This document shows positions 23,661-36,000 of a stretch of DNA of 64,000 bases, in pieces. The DNA is from Linanthus parryae (lineage: Eukaryota; Streptophyta; Magnoliopsida; Ericales; Polemoniaceae): NCBI GenBank assembly GCA_023055425.1, contig JALGPY010000001.1:73774994-73838993 (forward strand). Direction: 5' to 3'. Within the stretch, counting starts at the first letter, position 1; every line of letters begins with the position of its first letter. Position numbers and translations under genes: made by a program. Under the pieces are notes generated by a model that ran no database searches, was not told the DNA's origin, and worked only from the letters and a program-made list of their open reading frames with translations.

Positions 23661-26028
23661 ATGGCCCCAAAGAAATCCAACAAGGAGGCCGTTGAAGTAC
23701 AGGAGCTTCCCAAGGAATTTTGGTGCAAGGCTCCCGATCTAGGTGGTGATGATTTTTATTTGGTTATGATCCAGGGGGATGCTACTCAGGCTTCTCCTCC
23801 AGTTGCTGCTTTCGAATTAAAACCGGAACCAAGCAGGGAATATTGGGATCTAGATTATGCCCATGATGTACAGAGGCTCAGTATTGAAGCTGGCCTAGTC
23901 CCTTTTAATGACGTCTTTTTCCAGGCCTTCCTAGAGAAGCTCGACGGGATGATGAATGGACCATATCGATCCTTAGCAATCATGAGGGGGTGTTGAAGCA
24001 AGTCGGGATTTATAACACTATTCGTGCGACCAGAGGTTTAAACCTCAAAGCCGACCAGAACCTGCTAAGGGTCCTGTTTTCGCATTACTCCAGGAGAACC
24101 CATACGTTCCACTTTTCTTCCTTTGAGGCCGCACCTACCCTCGAAGATGTAGAAAATCTGCTGATTCTTCCGATCATGGAAGCCTTTGAACCTTTGGACG
24201 AACTGGAGGGTGACGAGGAACTTACTCTTTTTGAACAGATGCAGGAGTGTGTCGCGGCCCAGAAGAAAGTCGCCACGCAATGGGCACCTGACGCAATTGA
24301 ACCCTGTGGTACCTTCATGTATGTTTCCTCCAGTGCGAAGAACATCTGGTCCAAATGGCTCATGTTCTTTTACATGGACTATGCCAAGTCCGCCATCATT
24401 CAGAAATTGCTCAAGGGAGATCCCAAATCGGTGATTTTTTTTTATGGAGAAGGACTTCAATGGTCGTTGTGTGGTTTCCTGTGCGTTTGGCTGTCGTGTT
24501 TCCTCATAGACGGGAGTCCACGTGACGGATTCTTTATCCACGTGCTCCCACTCGCGGTAAAGCTCGCGCTTGGTCGCAAGATTTCTCTGGGGCCCCTTGT
24601 CTTGGGTTCTTTGTACTATCATCTCGACTTAGCCGTTTCTCATGTTGAGCAGTCGCGTGGAAGGGTTGATGTTATTTCCTTCGTCAATATCTGTTTCTTG
24701 ACCATGTGGGTTTCGAGCGATGGCCTTCATATGCTCCGAATCCCTCCCCTGTCTAATTTTGGAATGTGAAACCGAAGGAGCAATCCTATGTCCTCGTTCG
24801 TGGCGTTGGTTTGGTGCTAAAAGCACCCGCCGCAATTTTTCCTTGGTATGTGATGATGTTGAATTCTTTGTAGCCCGGCCTTATGTGATGTAGTTGGAAA
24901 ACATTGTTTTCCATGCGGACATGTATCCTGAGGTTGACACTCCTTCCAGGAGAAAGACATTACCAAAGGATCTCGGCGTTATGGGCGATACGTGAACTGG
25001 TGTAGAAGAACTTATATGCCTGCATTAGTTGAACATGCGCCTGGTGCAGAGTCTTGAAATTATGAATGCATAGCAGTTCCTTTTGATCCTCTTAGCGTGT
25101 CCTTTCAACTGAGCTATGATGCTGTCGCACCCCCTATGTGGTCCAAGTATATTACCAAGGGCTGCTACAATAGAGTGCTCTATGGAAAAAAGCAACAAAT
25201 TGCTTCTCGCAGAACTTCCTTTTGCTCTGCCTTCCAGGGGAAGGCGGGGCAGGATTTCTGCTAGCTGGGTGGCTTTCTGGAATACCCAGGTTCGTCATTT
25301 GACCAGTCCTCAGACTCACTTTCCGGTTGGCACGGTCCTCAAGCCTTTATGGAAAGATTATCCTTTCAAGGCTACTCTGACCCGAAGCACGGCCAATTAC
25401 GGATATTACTTTTTGCTAGCTGAAGGACATCTTTGCCCAGAGTTCATATTGAAGGAGAAGACTACCGCCATTGGACAGAAATCCCTTGATGCCAGGGCCC
25501 AATACGCGCAAGACTTTCAAACGGTATTATATGAACCTACTTATCCCATTATTGCTTTGCATCCTATGACTGATAACATCGTTTCCTTTCCCTCTTATTA
25601 GTGCTGCTTGAGAAGTTTTGCCTCGGGGATCGTAGCGGGGATTTTAAAAATCTTTTTTCGCTCGAAGAAGAGTCAACCCCAACAGTCTAATTCTTCCAAA
25701 TATGCCCATAGATGAAAGAATCCTGAAGGCGGTTTCGGAGAGTCTTGAAATTTTCCTTGCTCTGTGCGTCAAGGTAATGAAGAAGAGAAGCGCATACCCC
25801 TCTTTGATAGATTGCTTGGTGGCGCATCCTTCGAAGCGCTTAGGAAGCGAGCTGGAAGTGAAGAATATTTCTAGGAGAACTCTCTCGAAGAAGGGGACTA
25901 TCCCAGAGTCGGAGCCAGGCTTTGTTGCCAGGGAAGAGGAAGAAGGTAAGATAAAGCGGCATGTTAGCTTTGTCAAGTTGATGCATCAACTCTCATTTTC
26001 CTCGTTATTGATTCCGCAGATGAAATGA
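23661..26028 (+). pseudogene. PMD gene carried antisense in element B, broken
   Basis: Starts at Met 23661 (MAPKKSNKEAVEV). The first 111 codons (to 23996) cover FWCKAPDLGGDDFYLV and SREYWDLDYAHDVQRL. A frameshift near 23950 moves the frame to 23990-24769, which holds HTFHFSSFEAAPTLEDV, LGPLVLGSLYYHLDLAV and HVEQSRGRVDV. Homology continues in pieces (CDDVEFFVARPYV near 24855; 25116-25601 with AYWVAFWN-like text; 25702-26028, charged). It parallels the PMD gene of A, which carries the MAKTRNQ start. This is the plant mobile domain family (MAIN/MAIL1-like, also in transposons). The gene reads inward from the 3' LTR and converges on gag-protease. At least one frameshift and several stops make this copy non-functional. 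The exact 3' end is unclear. Confidence 0.75.
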
Positions 26029-26203
26029 GGAAAGGGATTCCCCAGGGGAGAGTTATGATTGCTTATGAGACATTCGTATGGGAATGTACAGTCGTTAGTC
26101 ACAAAATCCAGTAAAGAGAAGGCTAAGGAATATACCATTGCATTCTTGAGTGGTGTTGGAGTGATGGTGGTCCCGCGATAGCCTTTAGATGCGATAGCAC
26201 TTC

Positions 26204-28737
26204 CTACCGTTGCCTGCCCTCACTGTCGTGTTCGATGACCCTTTCCAGGGTGTAGACACTCTTTTTGTAAGCAACTTTGGGAATCTCCTCTCGCGTGGGT
26301 TCCCTCTCAGATTCTTCGTGCATCGCCATGACTCCGGCTGGTGACTGCCCTTTAACCTCTTCCCACTTGGGTAAAGGAGTTGGCCTGAATGGGGCCGGAG
26401 TTGGTTCATCCGCCAATTCTGTAAACCATACCGCCTCGGACATATGTGCTTATTCTAAATTGAAGGGGTTCACCGAGGAAGGTATCGCAACCACTCTGTT
26501 CTTCCAAATAGCCTTCATAACTTGGTGAATCGTGGAGGGTACAGCGTCGAAGCGATGGATCCATGCCTGACCGATAATCATGTGATAAGTGGTGTTGGCC
26601 TTAATGACATGAAATTTGGCAGAACACTTGATCTGCCCAATCTGAATCCCCAATCGAATCCAGCCAACTGTCATTTTGGAATCACTTCCAAAACCCATTA
26701 GTGGTGACGGCCTCTTGACAATCGTGTCTTGGGGAATTTCTGCGAGTTCCAAGGTACTGACAGGAATGACATTCACCGCAGCTCCTCCATCAACAAAGGC
26801 TCTTTTGAACTCCACATGGTTAATAGTGGAAGTTACGTACAACGGCCTGTCTTGATTGACATCAGTTCTCTTGTCCGATTCGTCAAACGTTGTCCTCAGA
26901 CCTCCTGGCCGCGCGGCCGTCATGAACCTTCCTTTGGAAATGATAAATTCTTCCCCGTAGTCCTCAGCTACCCTCAAGATCGCCTTTATCATCTCATGCC
27001 TGCAGCTGTTTGAAAATTTCATCTCATCGAAGAATTTAACAAACTTGGCAGAGTCCTTTATCCGCTCGGCACGCGAATCCTCGGTGTCAACATCATAATC
27101 CTCATCTTCATAAACCTCTTCTATCACCGGGGCTTCTTCCTCCGCGACCTCCTCGAGGTCTGTAATCGATATCATAGCTACCTCCTTTCCCTTGGGATCC
27201 TGCCTTACATGATACGGCAGTGGGTTGTTGTGCACATCCTTGATTGGCTCATCGACCACCAACATGCCCTCCTTGATCTTCCTGTCCACCAGCCACCGGA
27301 GCTTTTTGCATTCTCTGGTTGAGTGTAGCAACTGCCCGTGGCACTCGTACCACCTTGGATCCTACAGCTGGTCTTTCGTGGGTTTGTGCTCTAAGGGTGG
27401 CAGGATCCCATCTTTGCGCCATATCCTGCAGAGGTATATTGCATCCTCGATTGAATAGGGAAAAGGTGGTGCCTCCTGGGGCGCGGGGCGCTGCTGTTTA
27501 TTGGGGGATGATATTTCATGGACACCGACGTCTCGAGTTCGTTTGTAGTTGTACTTTCCCATTTTGAAGTTGAGACTCGCCGATGTACGCTCTTTAGCGT
27601 ACCGCTTCCTCATCCTTTCCACCAGGGGCTCCACGTTCCTGGTACTTTCCACTAATCTAGAAAAGGTGGGCATGTTTAGGTTAATGAGAATACCTTTTTA
27701 TTCATCGCGCATGCCTTGAAGGAATATCTCCACCAGTCGACTTTCCAGGACATCATCCACACATTCTAAGGACTTGGCCCTGAATCTTTTGATGAAGGCG
27801 ACCCCCTCCTCGTCACTCTTCTGATACATGCGTGAGAGGTGGATAGCGGTGACCTTTTCTTCGACCTGAAAGAATTTGGTGTAGAACTTCTTTACCATGT
27901 CCTCCCACGTCTTGACGAATCCTGCCTCCAAGGTTCTATACCATTTGTACGCGATAGGCCCCAGAGACTTGGGAAACTCGCGCATCAATAACCTGGTGTC
28001 TACCCCGTGTGGGCCCATCATGTCGACGAATCGCATCACATGCTCGTGTGCGTTCTCGCCGAAGTCATCAAACTTTTCCCACTTGGGTGCTTTGTATCCA
28101 GCAGGGTTGGGCATCAGGTAGATGTCCCGTGGAATGGGAGCGCGCAGTGAACCTTTGGGATGACGGCCTCTGCGAAACTTTGGTGCGCCATGATGCTGTC
28201 TATACGCTGTTCCAAGGCCACAAATCCCATAATGTAGGGCATCGTTGGATCATAGGGAGGTGACGGTGGGAGTGCATGGCTGGCTAGGTTCCCACCTGTG
28301 TGATAAGGAATCGCCGAGTATGATGTAGGGTTCCCCATTGTCATCAGGGAGGAGCTCGTCAGGACACTCGGAGCTTGTGGCCCAAAGCCACTGGAAAAAG
28401 AAGATTGTGCAACAGACGTATGCACTATGGATGTGGTTCCCGCCACTGGTAGAGGCAACGAGGCTGCCAGTGATGGGACTGAAGCCCATGTGGTAGTGTT
28501 CTGAGCAATCCTTCCCAAGATTTCCATGATTTGAGCAATCTGGGCGGACTGGGCCTGCATCATATGAGCTTGACTCTGAATTGTGGCTTGGAGCGCTTCT
28601 AAAGAAGGCCCTCCTCCAGCAGCTACTTGCGTACGGACGCTGGGATTGGCAGTGGTATTGAGAAGCCCCTCTTCCCCTGAGGTCTCCTCATTGGAGGGGG
28701 ACCGATCACCATCATGGACGTGTGCATCGGAATACAT
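26204..28737 (-). pseudogene. gag-protease region of element B
   Basis: Gag probably starts at Met 28737 (MYSDAHVHDGDRSPSNEE); the same frame is open upstream into the LTR. A Gln-rich stretch (QAHMMQAQSAQIAQIM) could form a coiled coil. After a frameshift near 28150, the retrotransposon gag domain follows (FVKTWEDMVKKFYTKFF, near 27890). In-frame stops occur at 27698 and 27362. A Cys/His stretch (YECHGQLLHSTRECKKL) and a retropepsin-like domain with FVDGGAAVNVIP and MIIGQAWIHRF follow (27331-26450), and homology fades by 26204. The DGG active site resembles plant gypsy proteases. No reverse transcriptase follows. One frameshift and two stops make this copy inactive. Confidence 0.8.
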
Positions 28738-28775
28738 TACGGAAAGGTTGGAAGAGATTGAAGGTGGATGTTTCA

Positions 28776-28789
28776 CGTCAGGTTCACCA
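28776..28789 (-). other. Candidate primer-binding site of B
   Basis: Three bases inside the 5' LTR, the minus strand reads TGGTGAACCTGACG. It starts with TGG, as expected for pairing with a tRNA CCA end. It is not the initiator-Met site used by the copia elements here. Which tRNA it matches is not assigned. Confidence 0.45.
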
Positions 28790-28792
28790 AAT

Positions 28793-29434
28793 TGTGAACA
28801 CAGGAATCCCTCAGAGAGATCCAAGTGTGCACCTCAAGTAGAGAATAGGAACACAGATAGATGTAGGGTGTCTGTAGGGAGAGGGTTAGCACTGGTAACT
28901 GCTCGAGAGAGAGACAGTAGGACGAGAGAGAGAATAGTTGCTTAGCGTTCCAAGAACTGAGTGATATTCAGTGTGGTCTGTGTGTACTCATCAGTTGTGT
29001 AATGGAAATCTCACGATACTATATATAGTGGGGTAGTGACCGTTGATGGGGTTAATGCATCATAAATGGCCTCTTAATGATAGAACCCCAACGGCACGTT
29101 CGACCGTGTATATAGGAACCGTTACGTATCTGCCTGCAAGTATCGGAGAACATTATGAGATCAGCCGCATTTATGGGAAACGTAAGCCTAGAACCTCTCA
29201 GTCAGTTACCAGAGGTCGCGCGCGAGCTTGGTTGTCACCCACGCGCGACGGGCCTTACCCTAGCCTCCAAACCACTAAGTCCTTACAGGTCCCGTGTTGG
29301 TACGCGAGGGCCCTGTCTCGCAGCCCCCACGTGGATCAGCATAGGTAGTGATCCAGTGTATATGGAGCACAGCTAGGTGTGCTGGATTGCTGCCACGTGA
29401 CCGTGATCTGCTTGTCTGGAAATCTGTATCTACA
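28793..29434 (-). repeat. B LTR, right copy (5' LTR)
   Basis: 642 bp, TGTGAACACAGGAATCC…CTGTATCTACA. It differs from the left copy by a modest number of scattered substitutions seen by eye, so the insertion is younger than C but not brand new. Confidence 0.85.
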
Positions 29435-30125
29435 GATGGATACAACACGGTAACATTGGCACAAGGTTTGTCGGATCACTGACTATTGCTATTAGTTGGG
29501 TGGCATAAAGGTGTTGCTAGACACCGCTCTATGTTTGTAATTGTTGCTACCAACTAATTAGAAACCTATGCGGTCACACACCTTATGGATAAAACCTTAT
29601 TGGGATATTAATTAGTTGGACTAATTAATCAAAAATATCAAGAGGCAACCATAAGCAAAGTTAGTAGGACTAATTTGCAAGGTAGACTAATCTGTGTATG
29701 GACATAATTAAGATTGGGCAAATATGTAGTTACTAAGGAGTTATTAACTATAGAAAGGGGGTCCTAGCTTACTATTTCTCTACACAAGTCATTATTAAGA
29801 GAGATAATAAATCAAGGAGAGAGATAATGAGAGGCTGAAGCCTACCTCGTCTGCCCCATCCATAGCCGTCGGCCACTAGGTGGCGCACGACCCTGGTTCC
29901 CCGTTATGCGTGATTTCTTTCTGCCTCCTTCTTCCGTTGTTAGCACTTGACGTGAAGAAGGATTCCAGTTGCAAATCCTAGGTGTGGATATTCATAGAGA
30001 CGAAGAAACAATTCCTCGTTGTGCATAATTCGTTAACCCTCATCATGTTATGAATGCTTGCCTGAAATCCGTAGAGGGCTTTGACCAGGATTAATTTTGA
30101 TTATTCCGCTGCTTTATCAAAACCC
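29435..30125 (+). repeat. C 3' LTR, last piece
   Basis: Matches the C 5' LTR from about 4556 to its end (GATACAACACGGTAACAT… to …CAAAACC). Then tacac (30126-30130) pairs with cacac at 3869-3873 as the TSD. The D frame resumes directly after. Confidence 0.8.
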
Positions 30126-30130
30126 TACAC

Positions 30131-31658
30131 GCGATGCAAGATCTCTATGGAAGTCTGGTCCGGTAGAGCAGTGGAATACTCAGATTTGAGAGTTTTTGGT
30201 TGTGTTACTTATTATCACATTGATAATGGCAGCTAGAACCAAGAGCTAAGAAGAGAGTATTCATGGGCTTTAGAACAGGTGTGAAGGGATACAAGATGCG
30301 GGCAGCCAACAAGATTATATTTAGCCGAAGTGTAGTATTTGATGAGTGTCCTATGTTGAATAATTCGGTGGAGGTAGAGCTTGGAGATGCAGAGAAGAAT
30401 GTGGAGGGAGATTCGGATCCTACTGATCCTAAGGATGCCGAACTCTCTACACTGCCACAGGAATCCGAAGAGGAAGAAGCAGAAGAGTTTGATAGTGAGG
30501 ATGCGTCTCTACTGGAGGAACCGGTTCATCAAAGTATTGCTGAAGGAAGACCAAGGAGAGTCAAAAAGACTCCGGCGAGATGCGTGGATGAAGGTATGGT
30601 GGGATATACATTACAAGTGGCGGAAGAGGTAAAGGATGAGGCGTCCACTTACAAGGCCGCTATATCTAGTTCTGAGTTAGCACAATGGATTGTCATGATG
30701 GGAGAAGAGATGGAGTCTCGTAACAAGAACTCGACTTGGGAGCTTGTTAAATTGCCTTCGGGAAGGAAGATAGTCAGTTGAAAGTTCTTTTTCATAAAAA
30801 GTAAGGAACTACACCGGGAGAGGGCATCAAGTATAAGGCAAGGCTAGTTGCAAGAGGGTTCAGTCAGAAAGAGGAAGTTAACTACAATGAGATCTTCTCA
30901 CCAGTGGTCATACATACTTCTATCCGAGTGCTACTAGCTTTAGTGCCACACCACGACGTAGAGCTTGAGAAATTGGATGTCAAGACAACTTTTCTACATG
31001 GAGAGTTGGAAGAAGAGATATACATGATCCAACCGGAGGGGTTCCAAGTTCTCGGAAGAGAGAAGCTCGCGGGAAGGAAGATAGTCAGTTGCAAGTGAGT
31101 TTTCAGAAGAAAGGAAGGAACTACCCCAGGAGAGGGCATCAAGTATAAGGCAAGGCTAGTTTCAAAAAGGTTCAGTCTGAAAGAGGGAGTTGACTACAGT
31201 GAGATCTTCTCACCGGTGATCATATATAATTCTCTCCGGGTGCTACTAGATTTAGTGGCACACCACGACTTAGAGCGTGAGCAATTGAATGTCAATACAG
31301 CTTTTCTACATGGAGAGTTGGAAGAAGAGATATACATGAGCCAACCGGAGGGGTTACAAGTTCTCAGAAGAGAGAACCACGTGTGCGAGCTGAAGAGATA
31401 TGTATACGGACTCAAACAGTCACCAAGGCAATGGTACAAGAGGTTTGACAGCTTCATGTTGAAGATTGGTTACCAAAAGTGCGAGTAAGATTGTTGCGTG
31501 TATCACAAGGAGTTACAAAGTGGATCACGTATCTACCTAGTTCTATGTGGATGATATTTTGATAGCAACTCAAGATATCAAGGACATTAGAGAACTAAAT
31601 AGGTCCCTTAGAGTGGAATTCAAGATGAAGGATCTGGGAGCTGCTCGGAAGATATTGG
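30131..31658 (+). pseudogene. Element D, middle segment: end of integrase and reverse transcriptase
   Basis: Continues the D polyprotein from 3873: integrase tail (EVWSGRAVEYSDLRVFGC), an acidic linker (30263-30781, 172 codons open), then RT. The RT N-terminal part is present twice as a 311-bp tandem duplication (30760-31070 and 31071-31381), each with LHGELEEEIYM and QPEG. Next come YVYGLKQSPRQWYKRF and a YVDD-like stretch near 31545, then MKDLG, after which insertion E cuts the frame at 31658. The duplication is not a multiple of three and breaks the frame. Stops are also present. Confidence 0.8.
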
Positions 31659-32875
31659 TGTAGGGTAGAGAATTGAACCTCCTTGCCTTCTTGTGCTATC
31701 TAGAACGGAGGAAGGAGACAAATCACGCAACGAAGCAACAAGGAGGTGTTCGGCCTCCTTGGGCCGATGGGTAGGGGGCGGACGCGGGGGGTCTGTTCGG
31801 CCGGCCCTCTTGTGTCTTACTCTCTACTCCTTTCACTCATCTCCATGTGTTATGAATAATATCTTGAGTGGGAAGGAAGAAGTTCCTTTATATATTCCAA
31901 CTACTCCTAGTTGTTTCCATAAAGGGCCTAATACTAATCATATCCATATATGAATTAGTGTTACTTTCTAATTAGTCCTACTAAATTAGCAACTTGTTGC
32001 AATATGATCCGTTTAATTAATCCTTATTAATTAAATCCCATGTCTAATTATATCCATATGGCGTGTGACCCCATAGGTTTCTACTTAATTGGTAGTAACT
32101 ATTTACAAACATGGAGCGGTGTCTAGCAACACATCCATGCCACCCAATTAATAGAAATAGTCATCCGACAAACCTTGTGATCGTATTTTCGCATCCCTTT
32201 GTATCATTATATGGATTGGACACGAGACATACAAGTACTACTCGTATATCCAATCCATGTTTCTCGATCCTGGGAATAGCCCTATCCATGCATATAACAT
32301 CAATATCCCCATATTGATTTATATGAGCCTGGCTAGACGTTCTATAGGCACCATCCCTCGAGTGGCCTTGGATATTTGCTCCCGTTATGTGGAAGGGACA
32401 AATCCTATCTACATCTCTCACCATCTCTAAGCTTGCTTCCTATTGTGCCCAATATGCGTTTTTATAGCTACCCAGTTATGGAGTAACGTTTGACGATGTC
32501 AAAGCACAATATTTCACAACTAGAGGATCTAGTGACAAGTCTAAGGATGATAATATCCTATCACCACGAGAAGCACTTGTGACTTTACATAACTTGTATG
32601 TAGTCTTCTCGGATACGGGTCAATCCGGTATGTCATTACTCCTAATACATACCCATGTGTTGGATCGTGATATCTCCATATCAATCCAACCCCATACTAG
32701 TCTATAGATGATCGTCCTATTAATCATTATATTTGACTAAGGTAATTTAAGATAAACAACACAATTTGCAAATCTAAGGACTTCATTATATTAAGTATCT
32801 CCAAAAAATAATAGAATGATTATTCTAGCCAATTCATACTAAAAATAGATTGCCTGTAGGGCATATTTTCCAACA
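31659..32875 (-). repeat. E LTR, left copy (3' LTR), with internal deletion
   Basis: 1,217 bp, TGTAGGGT…TTTTCCAACA. Compared with the right copy it lacks about 180 bp just inside the outer TGTAGGGT terminus. The rest aligns closely with the right copy. Confidence 0.85.
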
Positions 32876-32890
32876 GTCTCCCACTTGCAC
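32876..32890 (-). other. Polypurine tract of E
   Basis: The minus strand reads GTGCAAGTGGGAGAC directly before TGTTGG of the LTR. The same tract sits at 60143-60157 in F and is the classic form of BARE/Angela-like elements. Confidence 0.8.
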
Positions 32891-33099
32891 TAGAGCCAAT
32901 CTGGTGCATCGCGTATGCCAATCGCCCTAGTGTGCTCTTCATGCTTGCGCTGAACAAGTTGCTTTGTGAATGGATCTGCCATATTATTATCTGTAGGAAT
33001 CTTGCATATCTTCACATCTCCTCTATCGATAATCTATCGAATAAGATGGAACTTTCGGAGTACGTGTTTGGATTTCAGGTGTGATCTGGGTTCCTTGGA

Positions 33100-36000
33100 C
33101 TAAGCGATCGCGCCTGTGTTGTCACAATAAAACACTGTGGAATCCTCAATTCTAGGAACTACACCAAGATTAGAAACAAATTTTCTAATCCAAACAGCTT
33201 CCTTTGTTGCGCCACTTGCAGCAATATACTCAGCTTCTGTTGCAGAATCAGCAACCGTCTCTTGCTTGGAACTCTTCCAGCTCACAGCTCCTCCATTAAG
33301 GCAATACACAAATCCCGACTGCGATCTGAAATCATCTCTGTCGGTTTGGAAGCTTGCATCCGTGTAACCAGTTACACGTAACACTTCCTCACCCCCAAAT
33401 ATCAAGAACGCATCCTTAGTTCTTCTCAAGTACTTGAGGATGTTCTTGACTGCTATCCAGTGACTTTCACCCGGATTAGACTGATATCTGCTCGCCATAC
33501 TCAACGCGTATGATACGTCCGGTCTAGTACACAACATGGCGTACATGATAGATCCTATGGCCGAGGCATAGGGGATCTTACTCATGTGGTCCAATTCAAT
33601 CTTATTGGATGGACAATCACTCTTCGAAACAGTAATTCCATGAGACATGGGCAAGAATCCCTTCTTGGAATCTTACATGTTGAACCGATTCAACACATTG
33701 TCTATATATGTACTTTGACTTAGGCCTGGAAGCCTTTTAGATCTATCCCTATAGATCTTTATACCGAGTATATAGGCTTCTTCCCGTAAGTGTTTCATTG
33801 AGAAACACTTTCCTAGACAATCCTTAACTAATTGCAGTATGGGAATGTCGTTTCCAATGAGCAGTATGTCATCCACATACAAGACCAGGAACGCTACGGA
33901 TCTCCCACTAACCTTCTTGTACACACAAGACTCATCTTCGTTCTTGATGAAGTCAAACTCTTTAACAGCTTCATCAAAACGTCGATTCCAACTCCTAGAA
34001 GCTTGCTTCAATCCATAGATGGATCGTTGAAGCTTACAGACTTTATTTGCATGCTCTGGATCTACAAAACCTTATGGTTGTGTCATGTACACATCCTCGA
34101 GAAGATTCCCATAAAGGAATGCTGTTTTGACATCCATCCGCCAAATCTCATAGTCATAATAAGCCGCAATTGCAAGTAGGATTCGGATGGATTTGGTCAT
34201 AGCGACTGGGGAAAAGGTTTCATCATAGTCTATACCATGAAACTGTCTGAATCCTTTAGCCACCAATCGGCCCTTATAGGTAACTACATTACCATCCATG
34301 TCGGTCTTCTTCTTGAAGACCATTTTCACCCTATGGGGCGTGTCCCTTGAGGTGGTCCCACCGAATTCCATACTTGGTTTGTATGCTAGACCTACGAAGC
34401 TCTTGTGTTACTTGAACAGGTTGCTCCACAACCTGTTGTGGTTCCTGTTCATGTTCCATAACCGAATCAGTAATTTGTGGTTCATGAATTTCTTCAAGTT
34501 CTATAGTCCTCCCACTTGCTTCTTTAGAGACGAATTCTCTCTCTAGAAACACGCCAGTCCGAGCAACAAACACTTTGTTCTCGGTTGGATTGTAGAAGTA
34601 ATAACCCTTGGTTTCCTTAGGGTATCCCACAAACTTTCACTTATCCGATTTCGGCCCGAGTTTCTCTGGCTGTAAACGTTTTACATAGACATCGCAGCCC
34701 CATAACCTCATGAATGAAACTGTGGGACGGCTCCCACTCCACATCTCATGTGGTGTGTTCATGACTTATTTGGATGGAACACGGTTAATAGTGAAAGCTG
34801 CACACATTAGAGCATAGCCCCAAAAAGATAACGGAGGATCTGTTTGACACATCATAGATCTCACCATGTCTAACAAGGTTCGATTCCTCCTCTCGGACAC
34901 GCCATTCCATTGTGGCGTTCCAGGTGGAGTGAGTTGGGACAATATCCCACACTCTCTAAGATAATCATCAAACTCTTGGCTCAAGTATTCGCCTCCTCGA
35001 TCTGATCGTAGAGCCTTTATACTTTTGCCAAGTCTCTTCTCTACTTCATTCTTAAATCTTGAATTTCTCAAAAGATTCGGATTTTTCCTTCATAAGGTAT
35101 ACAAATCCATATCTACTGAAATCATCAGGATGTATGAGTGCTAATTGCTCACTAGTCCTTTCACCTTTCTTATTGAAAGGGGACTTTGTCATATTTCCTA
35201 ATAAAAAAGCCTCACATGTCTCATATGATTCAAAATCAAATGAGTCTAAAAATCCATCCTTATGGAGTCTAGATACACGTTTCTCATTTATATGGCCTAG
35301 ACAGTAATGCCATAGATAAGCAGGATTTAAATCATTCATTTTAATCCTCTTAGTATTTATGTTATAGATTGGATAGCTTAGATCAAGGATATATCACCCA
35401 TTAAATAATTGCGCACTACAATAGTGAATACTATCAAAGTAAATGGAACAACAATTTCTTTATTGAAAAAGTGAAACCTTCCTTGTCCAAACAAGATACG
35501 GAAATAATGTTCTTACTCATAGCAGGAACATAAAAGAAATTATTTAATTCTAATACTAATCCAGAAGACAGAGACAGCCTATACACGCCTATGGCCAACG
35601 CAGCAACTCTTGCTCCATTCCCAACTTGCAGTTCCACCTCTCCTTTTGCCAATCTTCTACTTCTACTTAGATCCTGCATATTTCGACAAATATGAGATCC
35701 ACATCCAGTATCCAATACCCATGATGAAGAGGTAGTTAAATTAACATCTATAACAAAAATACCCGGTGGTTGTGGGATCACTATCCCAAGATTTTTATCC
35801 TCCCGATACATTGGGAAATTCCTTTTCCAGTGTCCAGGCTGACTGCAGTAGTGACAATCACCCTTGATCACGCCTTTGGCCACGCCACCGGCAGGTTTAA
35901 GAGAAGTGTCCTTAGGTTTGGAAACTGACTTGCCTTTTCCCTTAGAAGTAGAGGCAAACCTTTTGCCCTTTCCTTTCTGTACCATCAGTATGGCTTTGCC

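Larger units (their letters stand above)
22388..29434 (-). mobile_element. Element B: gag-protease LTR retrotransposon with antisense PMD gene
   Basis: A 7.05-kb element with both LTRs (22388-23027 and 28793-29434) and a probable 5-bp TSD (ggtgg 22383-22387; gatgg 29435-29439). In minus orientation it runs 5' LTR, PBS-like TGGTGAACC, gag, protease-like domain, then the antisense PMD gene, polypurine tract and 3' LTR. Reverse transcriptase, RNase H and integrase are absent, so it is non-autonomous. Gag-protease similarity suggests Ty3/gypsy (Tat/Ogre-like), a group in which extra ORFs, some antisense and some PMD-related, have been described. That placement rests on memory and a few motifs. 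It sits in the C 3' LTR, 51 bp from H. Confidence 0.8.
3874..30125 (+). mobile_element. Element C: Angela/BARE-like copia, degenerate, host to G, H, I and B
   Basis: C starts TGTTGGAATTGTGCCCTAGA at 3874, which resembles the known BARE/Angela LTR start. It ends at about 30125 and is flanked by cacac (3869-3873) and tacac (30126-30130), a 5-bp TSD with one mismatch. The host frame of D is interrupted exactly here. C's own parts are its 5' LTR (3874-5260), a primer-binding site, a decayed gag-pol interior (to 9458) and a 3' LTR in three pieces (16346-16572, 22337-22387, 29435-30125). The rest of the 26 kb footprint is younger insertions. Its 3' pol and the start of its 3' LTR are missing at the 16345/16346 junction. 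Confidence 0.8.

Noticed and set aside
24065..24622. 185-codon minus-strand frame in element B
   Set aside because: It overlaps the PMD gene on the other strand, has no recognisable domain and is a shadow of the real frame.
22636..29376. Similar ~101-codon plus-strand frames at 22636-22941 and 29043-29348
   Set aside because: They are equivalent positions in the two LTRs of element B. Both stay open because the LTRs are alike; no domain or start context supports a protein.
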